From the NCBI RefSeq assembly GCF_001078595.1, contig NZ_LFTY01000002.1, positions 792,124 to 856,123 on the forward strand: DNA of 64,000 nt, given 5' to 3'. Numbering within the stretch: position 1 is the first letter of the stretch; every line of letters starts with the position of its first letter. The position numbers and the translations under genes are program-made. The stretch comes from Candidatus Rhodobacter oscarellae (lineage in GTDB: Bacteria; Pseudomonadota; Alphaproteobacteria; Rhodobacterales; Rhodobacteraceae). Below the pieces are notes generated by a model, which was not told the origin of the DNA, did not search any database, and saw nothing but the letters and a program-made list of their open reading frames with translations. Positions 1 to 7,887 of this stretch are shown here, in pieces.

Positions 1-458
1 ACAAAGAGCTGCGCGCCGGGCTGCGCACCAACATCGCCGGCGGCGAGGCGGAGTTCAACCGCTGGGGCTGGCGCGGGCTGCTAGAGAGCCGCGGGCTGGA
101 CATCGCCCAGCCCGAGGTCTGCGCGCTGGGCGGGATCTCGGAATACCTGCGCGTCCTGGCGCTCTGCCACGCGCATTTCACGCCCGTGGTGAACCATGTC
201 TGGGGCTCGGGCATCGCCGTGGCCGCGAACCTGCAGCTTCTGGCGGCCATGCCACCGCTGCCCGGCGGGCTGCATCCGCGCGAGCCCTGGCTGGAATTCG
301 ACACCACAGACAACAAGTTCCGTGACAAGCTGCTCCAAGAGCCGCTTAATATCCAGCAACAGGTTCGGACAAGCGGCGGGACGGTCGCAATCCCCATGGG
401 GCCGGGCCTAGGGGTGGCGCCAGATCGCGACGTCATCCAGCGCTACAAGATCGCATGA
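1..458 (+). CDS. Enolase-superfamily (mandelate racemase/muconate lactonizing) enzyme, C-terminal part
   Basis: The 5' end lies outside the window; the reading frame begins at base 3 and stops with TGA at 456-458. The visible C-terminal half has the order expected of MR/MLE barrels: a GGE segment (likely metal-ligand strand), then QPEVCALGGISE, then a NHVWGSG strand with a His, and a Pro/Gly-rich tail ending PGLGVAPD. Members abstract a proton alpha to a carboxylate and are often sugar-acid dehydratases or racemases. It sits at the head of a co-directional cluster with an altronate-dehydratase-like enzyme and a TRAP carrier, so a sugar-acid or hydroxy-acid substrate is a reasonable inference. 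The exact reaction cannot be told from this fragment. Confidence 0.85.
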   Translation, partial: KELRAGLRTNIAGGEAEFNRWGWRGLLESRGLDIAQPEVCALGGISEYLRVLALCHAHFTPVVNHVWGSGIAVAANLQLLAAMPPLPGGLHPREPWLEFDTTDNKFRDKLLQEPLNIQQQVRTSGGTVAIPMGPGLGVAPDRDVIQRYKIA

Positions 459-513
459 GCGCGGCATATCCCAAAGCCGCGCCGCGTGAGGGCCGAAGAC
501 AGGGAGGAGCGCT

Positions 514-1218
514 GTGAAACAGCGACTGAAGCGATGGACGATCCGGTTGACTGCGGTGGCGTTCGGCTTCGTGGTGGCTGTGAATGCGGCCTTCGCTTTG
601 GTGATCGCAAAGCCGGGCTGGGCCTTCCCGCACTCTGTCAGCGTCAAGGGGCTGTCGATCCACGCGCCCGCTCCGCTGCCAGAGCAGGCCACGCGCCAAT
701 GGGCGCGTGCCCTGCTGCAAGGGATGCAGAGCAGCCCGATCCCGCTGACCCAGGACCGGTACGACATCTACGTCACCGGCCCCGGGTGGAGATATACGCT
801 GTTCTTCCTTCCAGTGCGCTTTGCGGGCGGCGTGGTCTACCCGATGAACCGGCGCGCGGTGTTCCTGTCGGGCGCCGACTTTGCGGCGGACCGGCTGATC
901 AAGGGGCAGCGCATGATCGAGCCGCCTCGGACGCTGACCCATTATGGCCGCCATGAGCTTGTGCATCTGGCCCAGATGGAGGCCGCCGGGCGGCTGCGAT
1001 ACCTGATGGCCGAGGCGTGGCTGCGCGAGGGGCTGGCCGATTACATCGCGCTTGGTCCGACCAGCGCGCAGGACGCAAACGCCATCGGCGCCTATCCCAA
1101 GGATCACGACAGGTCGGCGCTTCGCGACGCATATGGCGGCTATCCGGAACACCGCGTTCGGGTGACCGAGGCGCTTCAGACAACAGACGCCACGAGCCTT
1201 TGGCTTGAGGGCGGATAA
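514..1218 (+). CDS. Small membrane-anchored HExxH protein, putative zinc metallopeptidase-like
   Basis: A 234-residue protein with one N-terminal hydrophobic segment (about residues 12-32) preceded by Lys/Arg, which should anchor it with the rest outside the cytoplasm. HELVH at residues 147-151 followed by REGLADY about 20 residues later is the layout of gluzincin-type zinc peptidases (two His from HExxH plus a downstream Glu). I cannot name a subfamily and the protein is shorter than most known peptidases. It starts 55 nt after the enolase-family gene and ends 24 nt before the TRAP small permease, so it is probably co-transcribed with a catabolic cluster, which is unusual company for a peptidase. 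Function unknown; a non-peptidase use of the metal site is possible. Confidence 0.7.
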   Translation: MKQRLKRWTIRLTAVAFGFVVAVNAAFALVIAKPGWAFPHSVSVKGLSIHAPAPLPEQATRQWARALLQGMQSSPIPLTQDRYDIYVTGPGWRYTLFFLPVRFAGGVVYPMNRRAVFLSGADFAADRLIKGQRMIEPPRTLTHYGRHELVHLAQMEAAGRLRYLMAEAWLREGLADYIALGPTSAQDANAIGAYPKDHDRSALRDAYGGYPEHRVRVTEALQTTDATSLWLEGG

Positions 1219-1242
1219 CAGAAATAATTAGGGAGGGGAGAG

Positions 1243-2088
1243 ATGAAACAGCAAACAGGGGGCCTTTGGGAATGGGTGGTGCCATTCTCCTTCGTGGTCT
1301 GCGCCAGTTGGGCCATCTGGCATCTCCCGGCCTATATCCTGACCATCGCCCCGCACGAGAACGCCTCGAAGCTGGGCCAGGTCAACGCGATTCACCAGAC
1401 CAAGGACGTCACGCCGAACCTGCCGGGCCTGTTTGGCGGCGTGGCCGATATCGTCGACTGGCTGGCGGTGGCGATGCTGCCGGTGCTTATCCTGATCGGC
1501 ATGCGCACGGTGAAGGTCGCGCAGATGGAGTTCCAGCACTGGCGCGCCATCGACCGCATCGCGCTGTTCTTTGGGCGCGTCACCATGATGCTGATCATCT
1601 CGATGACGCTGGTGATGCTTTACGAGGTCTTCGTGCGATACGCGCTCGAGCAGCCGACGCTTTGGGCCAACGAGCTGACGCTTTGGATCGGCGGCTTTGT
1701 GTTCCTGCTGTCGGGGTTCTACGGCATGCAGCAGCGCAGCCATATCCGCATCTTCCTGCTCTATGACGCGGTGCCGCGCTGGCTGCAGAAGGTCTTTGAC
1801 ACGACCTGGACCATCATCTTCGTGCTCTTCGCCGTGGGGCTGGTCTTTGGCAGCTATAAGCAGGTCTTCATCACCAAGTTCTACAATTGGGAGATGTTCG
1901 GCACCGCCTTTGACCCGCCGATCCCGGCGACGGTGCAGCCCGCCGTGCTGATCATCATCTGCCTGGTCGCGCTGCAATCGGTGCTGAACCTGATCAGCGA
2001 CTGGAACTTAGAACCCGAGGTCCACTCGGTCGATGATATCGACCAGGAAGAGCTCGAGGCCATCAAACGCAGCGTAGGGGCAGAATAA
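1243..2088 (+). CDS. TRAP transporter small permease (DctQ family), N-terminally extended
   Basis: This 281-residue integral membrane protein contains the DctQ core in its second half (FVRYALEQPTLWANELTLWIGGFVFLL region, about residues 126-160), the small membrane subunit of a tripartite ATP-independent periplasmic uptake system. Typical DctQ proteins are about 160-200 residues; here about 100 extra N-terminal residues add two hydrophobic segments (about 10-35 and 68-88). A strong GGGAGGGGAGAG ribosome-binding site precedes the ATG. Its TAA overlaps the ATG of the large permease by one base (TAATG), indicating translational coupling. No DctP-type binding protein is in the window. Confidence 0.9.
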   Translation: MKQQTGGLWEWVVPFSFVVCASWAIWHLPAYILTIAPHENASKLGQVNAIHQTKDVTPNLPGLFGGVADIVDWLAVAMLPVLILIGMRTVKVAQMEFQHWRAIDRIALFFGRVTMMLIISMTLVMLYEVFVRYALEQPTLWANELTLWIGGFVFLLSGFYGMQQRSHIRIFLLYDAVPRWLQKVFDTTWTIIFVLFAVGLVFGSYKQVFITKFYNWEMFGTAFDPPIPATVQPAVLIIICLVALQSVLNLISDWNLEPEVHSVDDIDQEELEAIKRSVGAE

Positions 2089-3986
2089 TGGACGTCGGCA
2101 CAATATCACTGGTCGTCATCCTCGGCCTCATCATCCTGCTTGCCATCGGCATGCCGCTGGGCCTGGCCTCTGGCGCGCTGGCGCTGGTGGTCATGATCCT
2201 GAAATTCGAACCCACCATGTTCACGCATACCGCCTGCTATTTCTGGGCGGAGTGCGAGGGGCAGCGCATCCCCGGAATGCTCACGGCGAGGCCGGGCACG
2301 GGGGCGCTTTACCTCTTATTGCAGAAGATATTCGATCTGATGACCGAATATGTGCTGCTCTCGGTGCCCCTGTTCATCTTCATGGCCGCCCTGCTAGAGC
2401 GCTCGGGCATCGCCAAGTCGATGTATGACGCGCTGAACTACTGGCTGAGCCGGATGCGCGGCGGGATCGCGGTTGTGACCTCGCTGATGGCGGTGATCAT
2501 GGCGGCGATGTCGGGCATCATCGGCGGCGAGGTGGTCCTGCTGGGGCTGATCGCGCTGCCGCAGATGCTGCGGCTGGGCTACAACCAGAACCTGGCCATC
2601 GGGACGATCTGCGCCTCGGGCTCGCTGGGGACGATGATCCCGCCCTCGATCGTGCTGATCATCTACGGGCTGATCACCGAGACCTCGATCAAGAACCTGT
2701 TCACCGGGGCGTTCATCCCGGGCTTCATGCTGGCCTCGTTCATCATCACCTACATCCTGATCCGAACGAACATTAACCCCAAGCTGGCGCCGCTGCCCGA
2801 GGAGCGGCTGCGCAGTGACCTGGCCGCGCTCGGCCCCGACGACAGCGCCGCGCGGGCGCGCATCCAGGGCGAGCTGGACGCCATGGCGGTGCAGCCGCAG
2901 GGCGGCGATAAGGCGGCGATGTTCGGCGCCTTCCTGTCGATCCTGTTCACCGCCGCGATGGTGGTGCTGCTGGCGCGGGTGCTGTTCTTTACCGCCACCG
3001 GGCAGAACATCCTGGAGGAGGGCGAGGACCCCATCGGGCTGGGCATGCCGATCCATATCGCCTATCTCGGCGGGCTTCTGGTGGTCGGGCTGGGCCTGGC
3101 CTTTGGGCTCTTTGGCATGGACCGGCTGTCCTTTGGCTGGCGCTATGGCAAGGGCCTGGTGGCGCCGTTCGTGGTGATCGGGGTCGTTTTGGGCTCGATC
3201 TATGGCGGCATCACCGGGATCACCGAGGCCGCCGGCATGGGCGCCCTGGCGGTCTACCTGCTGATGGTGATGTTCCAGAAGGACTTTGCCGAGTGGGTGG
3301 CGCTGGTGCGCGGCCACGCGGTGCATATCGTCGTGTTCCTGGCCGTGGTCTGGCTGCTGCCGCTGGCGCTGCCCTTTGGCAACCTGGTGCTGTTCCAATC
3401 GGTGCTGACGCTGGTCGCGCCGCTATACCTGACGACGCGGATCGAGGTCGTGCGCCAGGGGCTGTGGGACAGCATGATGCGCACGCTGCGCTCGACGGGC
3501 ACCATCATCTGGGTGACCATCGGTGCGGCGGCGCTGGCGGGGGCCTACACGCTGGCGGGTGGCCCCAACCACATCGCCAGCATGATCGTGGGCTCCGAGA
3601 TGCCCACCATGCTGGTGCTCTTGTCGATGATGGTGATCCTGCTCTTCATGGGCGCCTTCATGGACTGGGTGGGCATCGTGCTGCTGATCATCCCGGTCTT
3701 CTTGCCCATCGTGAAGAAGCTGCCCATTGAGGAGATCGGCTTTATCGGGCAGCTGGAGCCGAAATATGTCAGCGTCTGGTTCGGCGTGCTGTTCTGCATG
3801 AATATGCAGGTGTCGTTCCTGTCGCCGCCCTTCGGCCCGGCGGCGTTCTACCTCAAATCGGTGGCGCCGTCGCATATCTCGCTGACGGATATCTTCAAGG
3901 GCTTCCTGCCCTTCATCTGCATCCAGCTCTGCGCGCTGTCGGTCCTGCTGATCTGGCCGCCGATTGTCGAGCTGCTGCTGGAGTAA
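2088..3986 (+). CDS. TRAP transporter large permease (DctM family), long form
   Basis: The large membrane subunit that catalyses sodium-coupled uptake of organic acids in TRAP systems. It has 632 residues; usual DctM proteins are about 425-440. The N-terminal third (SVPLFIFMAALLERSG; GGIAVVTSLMAVIMAAMSG; GTMIPPSIVLIIYG) and the C-terminal third (GAFMDWVGIVLLIIPVFLPI; SPPFGPAAFYLKSV) are clear DctM. Between about residues 225 and 450 lie a hydrophilic stretch and several extra hydrophobic segments. With the extended DctQ next door this is a matched long-form pair. The substrate is probably a carboxylate, judged from the neighbouring dehydratase-type enzymes. A binding protein must be encoded elsewhere or upstream of the window. 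Confidence 0.92.
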   Translation: MDVGTISLVVILGLIILLAIGMPLGLASGALALVVMILKFEPTMFTHTACYFWAECEGQRIPGMLTARPGTGALYLLLQKIFDLMTEYVLLSVPLFIFMAALLERSGIAKSMYDALNYWLSRMRGGIAVVTSLMAVIMAAMSGIIGGEVVLLGLIALPQMLRLGYNQNLAIGTICASGSLGTMIPPSIVLIIYGLITETSIKNLFTGAFIPGFMLASFIITYILIRTNINPKLAPLPEERLRSDLAALGPDDSAARARIQGELDAMAVQPQGGDKAAMFGAFLSILFTAAMVVLLARVLFFTATGQNILEEGEDPIGLGMPIHIAYLGGLLVVGLGLAFGLFGMDRLSFGWRYGKGLVAPFVVIGVVLGSIYGGITGITEAAGMGALAVYLLMVMFQKDFAEWVALVRGHAVHIVVFLAVVWLLPLALPFGNLVLFQSVLTLVAPLYLTTRIEVVRQGLWDSMMRTLRSTGTIIWVTIGAAALAGAYTLAGGPNHIASMIVGSEMPTMLVLLSMMVILLFMGAFMDWVGIVLLIIPVFLPIVKKLPIEEIGFIGQLEPKYVSVWFGVLFCMNMQVSFLSPPFGPAAFYLKSVAPSHISLTDIFKGFLPFICIQLCALSVLLIWPPIVELLLE

Positions 3987-3996
3987 GCCGCTGGTC

Positions 3997-4024
3997 CGGG
4001 GCGGCTCATCCTGGGGCCGCCCCG
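3997..4024 (+). other. Intercistronic GC-rich hairpin after the TRAP permease gene
   Basis: Arms CGGGGCGGC and GCCGCCCCG (9 bp) enclose a 10-base loop in the 69-nt gap between the large permease gene and the dioxygenase gene. No T-tract follows, so it is better read as an mRNA-processing or partial attenuation hairpin than as a full intrinsic terminator. Confidence 0.5.
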
Positions 4025-4055
4025 CCCGACCCATAGCCGCAAAGGAGGTGGCATC

Positions 4056-5003
4056 ATGTTGAACCAGGACCAAATCGCTACGTTCCAGAAGCAAGGCTAT
4101 CTGGTTGTCGAGGACGTGTTAGAGCCCGCGCGCCTGGAGGCGGTGCGCGCGGAGTACAGCCAGCTGCTCGATGGGCTCTACGATGGCTGGCACCGCGAGG
4201 GGCGCGTGCCCGCGCCCAGGGGCTTGGATTTCTGGGGCAAGCTTCTGGCCGCCTATAAGGCCAGATGCGACTACTTCCAGCCGATGGACATCTCGCTGCC
4301 CGGCGACCGCATCCAGGCGGACACGCCGATGCATTTCGGCCCCGCGGTGTTCGACATGGTGACCTCGCCGCGGCTCTTGGACATGGTCGAAGACCTGATC
4401 GGGGCCGAGATCACCTCGAACCCGATCCAGCATGTGCGCATAAAGCCGCCGGCGGTCGATCTCGACAGCGACGAGGTGCGTGCGCATATCACCGCCACGG
4501 ACTGGCACCAGGACCGCGCCGTGGCGCTGGCGGAGGCCGACCAGACGCAGATGGTCACCGTCTGGCTGGCGGTGACGGATGCGACGGTCGAGAATGGCTG
4601 CTTGCAGGTGCTGCCGCAGGAGGCTGGGCAAGAGATGCTGCCGCATTGCCCCAAGACCCAGACCGGCATCGCCGATGGGTTCGTGGACGAGGCGCGCGCG
4701 GTGCCCTTGCCGGTGCGGGCAGGCGGCGCGGTGATCTTTCACCCGCTGACGCCGCATGGCTCTTTGGCCAACACCACCGACGGCTTCCGCTGGTCGTTTG
4801 ATTTGCGCTACCACGTGACGGGGCAGGCCTCTGGCCGTGGGCATTTCCCGGAATTCGTGGCGCGCTCGCGCGCCCGCCCCGAGACCGCTTTGCGCGACTG
4901 GCGGGCCTGGCGCGGCATGTGGGAGGACGCCCGCACGCGCCTGGCCCAGGCGCCGCATGTTGAGCTGCATCGCTGGACGTCAGGCGCGCCGTACTGCGCC
5001 TAA
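4056..5003 (+). CDS. Phytanoyl-CoA dioxygenase (PhyH) family protein, first copy
   Basis: A 315-residue Fe(II)/2-oxoglutarate-dependent oxygenase. The iron facial triad is visible as WHQD (His151, Asp153) and a distal TPHGS (His234), with an Arg about 11 residues later (GFRWSFDLRY) placed to bind the 2-oxoglutarate carboxylate. PhyH proteins hydroxylate small molecules such as acyl-CoAs, ectoine, phosphonates or sugar-like acids; the substrate cannot be read from sequence. An AAAGGAGGTGG ribosome-binding site lies before the ATG. It stands between a TRAP carrier and an altronate-dehydratase-like enzyme and has a second, divergent family member 3 kb downstream, so it probably acts in the same catabolic route. 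Confidence 0.88.
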   Translation: MLNQDQIATFQKQGYLVVEDVLEPARLEAVRAEYSQLLDGLYDGWHREGRVPAPRGLDFWGKLLAAYKARCDYFQPMDISLPGDRIQADTPMHFGPAVFDMVTSPRLLDMVEDLIGAEITSNPIQHVRIKPPAVDLDSDEVRAHITATDWHQDRAVALAEADQTQMVTVWLAVTDATVENGCLQVLPQEAGQEMLPHCPKTQTGIADGFVDEARAVPLPVRAGGAVIFHPLTPHGSLANTTDGFRWSFDLRYHVTGQASGRGHFPEFVARSRARPETALRDWRAWRGMWEDARTRLAQAPHVELHRWTSGAPYCA

Positions 5004-5012
5004 GGAGATAAG

Positions 5013-6512
5013 ATGGATTATGTGCGCCTAGACCCCGCCGACAATGTCGTGACCGCGACCCGCGCCTTGCAGGCGGGGCATCAGGTCGAGGGCGCGGCGA
5101 CCCGCGCGCTGATCCCCTCGGGGCATAAGATCGCCACGCGGGATATCGCGGCGGGCGAGCAGGTGCGCAAATACGCGCAGTTCATCGGCTTGGCCTCCGA
5201 GGACATCGCCGCGGGCGACCACGTGCACACCCATAACCTGGAGTTCCGCGCCACCGAGGTCGATTACGAATTCGGCACCGACCTGCGGCCCGTCGAACCG
5301 TCCAGCGGTGATACGTTCATGGGCTATCGACGCGACAGCGGCCGGGTCGGCACGCGCAACTACATCGCCATTGTGACGTCGGTGAATTGCTCGGCCACCG
5401 CGGCGCGGCGCATCGCCGACCACTTCACCGCCGACCGGCTTAGCGACTATCCCAACGTGGATGGTGTGGTGGCGTTCGTGCATGGCACCGGCTGCGGCAT
5501 GGCGGGCGACGGCGAGGGGTTCGAGGCGCTGCAGCGCGTCATGTGGGGCTATGCGCGCCACCCCAACCACGCGGGCGTGCTGATGGTGGGTCTGGGCTGC
5601 GAGATGAACCAGATCGACTGGCTGTTGGAGGCCTATGGGCTCAAGCAGTCCGAGACCTTCCAGGTGATGAACATCCAGAACGTGGCGGGGCTGCAAAAGA
5701 CCATCGATATGGGCATCCAGAAGGTCGAGGCGATGCTGCCCATCGCCAACCAGGCCCAGCGAGAACCATGCCCGGCCTCTGAGCTGATGGTGGCGCTGCA
5801 ATGCGGCGGCTCTGACGCTTGGTCGGGGGTCACGGCGAACCCGGCACTGGGCTATGCCTGCGACCTGCTCGCCGCGCAGGGCGGCACCGGCGTGCTGGCG
5901 GAGACGCCTGAGATCTACGGCGCCGAGCACCTCTTGACCCGCCGCGCCGCTGACCGCGCCACCGGCGAGAAGCTGATCGGCCTAGTGGAGTGGTGGAAGG
6001 ATTACACCGCGCGCAATAAGGGCTCGATGGATAACAACCCCAGCCCCGGCAACAAGAAGGGCGGGCTGACCACGATCCTGGAGAAATCCCTGGGGGCGGC
6101 GGCCAAGGGCGGCACCTCGCCGCTGGCGGGGGTCTATAAATACGCCGAACCGGTGACCGCGCGCGGCTTCACCTTCATGGACAGCCCCGGCTACGACCCG
6201 GCCAGCGTGACGGGCCAGATCGCGGGGGGCTGCAACATGGTGGTCTTCACCACGGGGCGCGGCTCGGCCTTTGGGTCAAAGCCCGCGCCTACGATCAAGG
6301 TCGCCACCAATAGCGAGCTGGCCGTGCGTATGCCCGATGACATGGATGTGAACGCGGGCGAGATGCTGACCGGCGGCGTGACGCTGGAACAGAAGGGGCG
6401 CGAGATCTACGAGCTGATCCTGCGCGTGGCCTCCGGCGAGGTCTCCAAATCCGAGGCGCAGGGCCTGGGCGATTACGAGTTCGTGCCCTGGCAGATCGGC
6501 GCGGTGATGTAA
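5013..6512 (+). CDS. Altronate dehydratase-like enzyme (UxaA family, SAF + UxaA domains)
   Basis: At 499 residues it matches full-length altronate dehydratases, iron-dependent enzymes that convert D-altronate to 2-keto-3-deoxygluconate. The N-terminal 90 residues form the SAF domain (NVVTATRALQAGHQVEG...HKIATRDIAAGE). The UxaA core begins at GYRRDSGRVGTRNYIAIV, and a C-terminal segment contains GGCNMVVFTTGRGSAFG. Several conserved Cys that could hold iron are present (NCSAT; GTGCGM; GLGCEM; QCGGSD). TAAGGAGATAAG before the ATG is a strong ribosome-binding site. It follows the first dioxygenase by 9 nt. The family includes galactarate and other sugar-acid dehydratases, so altronate itself is not assured. 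Confidence 0.88.
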   Translation: MDYVRLDPADNVVTATRALQAGHQVEGAATRALIPSGHKIATRDIAAGEQVRKYAQFIGLASEDIAAGDHVHTHNLEFRATEVDYEFGTDLRPVEPSSGDTFMGYRRDSGRVGTRNYIAIVTSVNCSATAARRIADHFTADRLSDYPNVDGVVAFVHGTGCGMAGDGEGFEALQRVMWGYARHPNHAGVLMVGLGCEMNQIDWLLEAYGLKQSETFQVMNIQNVAGLQKTIDMGIQKVEAMLPIANQAQREPCPASELMVALQCGGSDAWSGVTANPALGYACDLLAAQGGTGVLAETPEIYGAEHLLTRRAADRATGEKLIGLVEWWKDYTARNKGSMDNNPSPGNKKGGLTTILEKSLGAAAKGGTSPLAGVYKYAEPVTARGFTFMDSPGYDPASVTGQIAGGCNMVVFTTGRGSAFGSKPAPTIKVATNSELAVRMPDDMDVNAGEMLTGGVTLEQKGREIYELILRVASGEVSKSEAQGLGDYEFVPWQIGAVM

Positions 6513-6533
6513 TGCGGTTTACTCTGGACGGCG

Positions 6534-6578
6534 CAAAACTCTTAGAAGAGTTTTGTCGCAGGATTTTGCAAAATCCTG
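6534..6578. repeat. Paired palindrome element 1 (TCTTGCAAGA-type)
   Basis: Two adjacent palindromes: 6534-6555 has 10-bp arms CAAAACTCTT/AAGAGTTTTG around AG (the other copies have GC), and 6559-6578 is the perfect palindrome CAGGATTTTGCAAAATCCTG. They are followed by GCTGCCCGCCCA. Part of a family of six in this window. Confidence 0.85.
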
Positions 6579-6612
6579 CTGCCCGCCCAGTGTCGCGCGA
6601 GAGGCCCAGCCT

Positions 6613-6769
6613 ATGAAGCGGATCGCAGTTGCGGGGCTGGGGCTGATCGGCGCGTGCCACCCGCGCGCGATCCTAGCCGCGCCTTCGCATTTGCATGCCG
6701 ATCACGCCGAGATCTGCCTCGGGCGAGGTGTCCAAGTTCGTGCCCTGGCAGATCAGTGCGGTTATATGA
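6613..6769 (+). pseudogene. Oxidoreductase-start and uxaA-end gene fragments
   Basis: Bases 6613-6657 repeat the first 15 codons of the intact oxidoreductase (MKRIAVAGLGLIGA), then about 130 bases are missing and the frame resumes at codons matching ILATPSHLHADHAEICL (6667-6720, here ILAAPSHLHADHAEICL). At CTCGGG it joins a shortened copy of the end of the uxaA-like gene (GCGAGGT-TCCAA, a gap, then TTCGTGCCCTGGCAGATC), closing with TGA. The fragment is open in frame through the join but lacks every catalytic part. I read it as debris of the tandem duplication, not a gene. Confidence 0.85.
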
Positions 6770-6790
6770 TGCGGTTTACTCTGGACGGCG

Positions 6791-6835
6791 CAAAACTCTT
6801 GCAAGAGTTTTGTCGCAGGATTTTGCAAAATCCTG
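6791..6835. repeat. Paired palindrome element 2
   Basis: A perfect 22-base palindrome (10-bp arm CAAAACTCTT around a GC centre) at 6791-6812 and CAGGATTTTGCAAAATCCTG at 6816-6835, followed by CCGCCCGCCCA. It is the second copy within the duplicated spacer and lies 35 bases before the oxidoreductase start. Confidence 0.88.
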
Positions 6836-6869
6836 CCGCCCGCCCAGTTTCGCGTGAGAGGCCCAGCCT

Positions 6870-7877
6870 ATGAAGCGGATCGCAGTTGCGGGGCTGGGGC
6901 TGATCGGTGCGCGGCATGCACGCGCGGTCCTTGAGCATCCGGGCGCGGAGTTGGCCGCTGTGGTGGAACCCGATCCCGCGCTGCGTGCCCAATGGGACGT
7001 GCCCGGTTACGCCTCGCTTGCCGAGGTGGACGGCGCCGTGGACGGCGCGATCCTGGCCACGCCCTCGCATCTGCATGCCGATCACGCCGAAATCTGCCTC
7101 GACCGTGGCTGGCCCTGCCTGATCGAGAAGCCGATCGAGGTCTCGCTGGCGGCGGCGGACCGGATCGTTGCGGCCTCGGCGTGGGCCGGGCTGCCGGTCT
7201 TGACCGGGCACCACCGGCGCTACCACGCAAGCGCGCAGGCCTTGCGCGAGATCGTGCGGGGCGGAGAGATCGGCCAGCCGGTGCTGGCCAATGTGATCTG
7301 GGCGGTGAAGAAACCCGACGAGTATTTCCAGGGGAACTGGCGCGCCGGCGGCGCGGGCTCGCCGGTTATGATCAACACCGTGCATGACATTGACTTCCTG
7401 CGGTTCATCCTCGGGGAGATCGCCGTGGTCTCGGCGCAAGGATCGCGGCCCGTCAGGGCCGCCCCCCGCGTCGAGAGCGGGGTGGTGACGCTGCGCTTTG
7501 AGAGCGGCGCGATGGCCTCCATCGCCTTCGCCGATACCTGCCCCAGCCCCTGGGGCTTCGAGGCCGGGACCTATGAGAACCCCAATATCGCGGGCTCCGG
7601 GCAGGACTGCATGTGGATCATGGGCACCAAGGGGGGCGTGTCCTTCCCGTCGCTTACCGTCTGGACGGGTGCGGCGCATTGGGGGGAGGCGCCGCATCAG
7701 CGGCGCGCTCCTGCCGCCGACACCGTGCCGCTTGAGGCCCAGCTCGCGCATTTCCTTGACGTCCTGGACGGGGCGGCGCCCCTGATCACCGCGCAGGACG
7801 CCCGCCAGACATTGGCCGCCACGCTGGAGGTCGAGCGCCAGGTGGCGCAGGGCGCTGCCCAGGCAAGAGCCTCATAG
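6870..7877 (+). CDS. Gfo/Idh/MocA family NAD(P)-dependent oxidoreductase
   Basis: A 335-residue dehydrogenase with an N-terminal Rossmann fold (GLGLIGARHARAV, residues 8-20), the EKP motif whose Lys acts in catalysis (residues 86-88) and a C-terminal alpha/beta domain carrying GSPVMINTVHDIDFLRF. The family oxidises sugars, inositols, sugar acids and similar polyols. In this cluster it probably oxidises a hydroxyl of the imported compound or of a dioxygenase product. It is followed 10 nt later by the second dioxygenase gene. The start is the one fed by the second copy of the duplicated leader; a truncated copy of the same start lies 257 bases upstream. Confidence 0.9.
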   Translation: MKRIAVAGLGLIGARHARAVLEHPGAELAAVVEPDPALRAQWDVPGYASLAEVDGAVDGAILATPSHLHADHAEICLDRGWPCLIEKPIEVSLAAADRIVAASAWAGLPVLTGHHRRYHASAQALREIVRGGEIGQPVLANVIWAVKKPDEYFQGNWRAGGAGSPVMINTVHDIDFLRFILGEIAVVSAQGSRPVRAAPRVESGVVTLRFESGAMASIAFADTCPSPWGFEAGTYENPNIAGSGQDCMWIMGTKGGVSFPSLTVWTGAAHWGEAPHQRRAPAADTVPLEAQLAHFLDVLDGAAPLITAQDARQTLAATLEVERQVAQGAAQARAS

Positions 7878-7887
7878 GGAGACGCAA

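Larger units (their letters stand above)
6513..6869 (+). repeat. Decayed tandem duplication (257-bp period) between uxaA-like and oxidoreductase genes
   Basis: The 100-base spacer at 6513-6612 recurs almost unchanged at 6770-6869, exactly 257 bases later; each copy carries the same two palindromes and the same GAGAGGCCCAGCCT leader just before an ATGAAGCGGATCGCAGTT start. Between them lie a broken start of the oxidoreductase gene (6613-6720) and a broken end of the uxaA-like gene (about 6719-6769). This is what remains of a duplication spanning the uxaA end, spacer and oxidoreductase start, later trimmed by internal deletions. The intact downstream gene uses the second copy. Confidence 0.88.

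Noticed and set aside
6534-6835. Palindromes of elements 1 and 2 as intrinsic terminators
   Set aside because: No T-tract follows the hairpins; CCCGCCC follows instead, and the oxidoreductase downstream is expected to share the operon.
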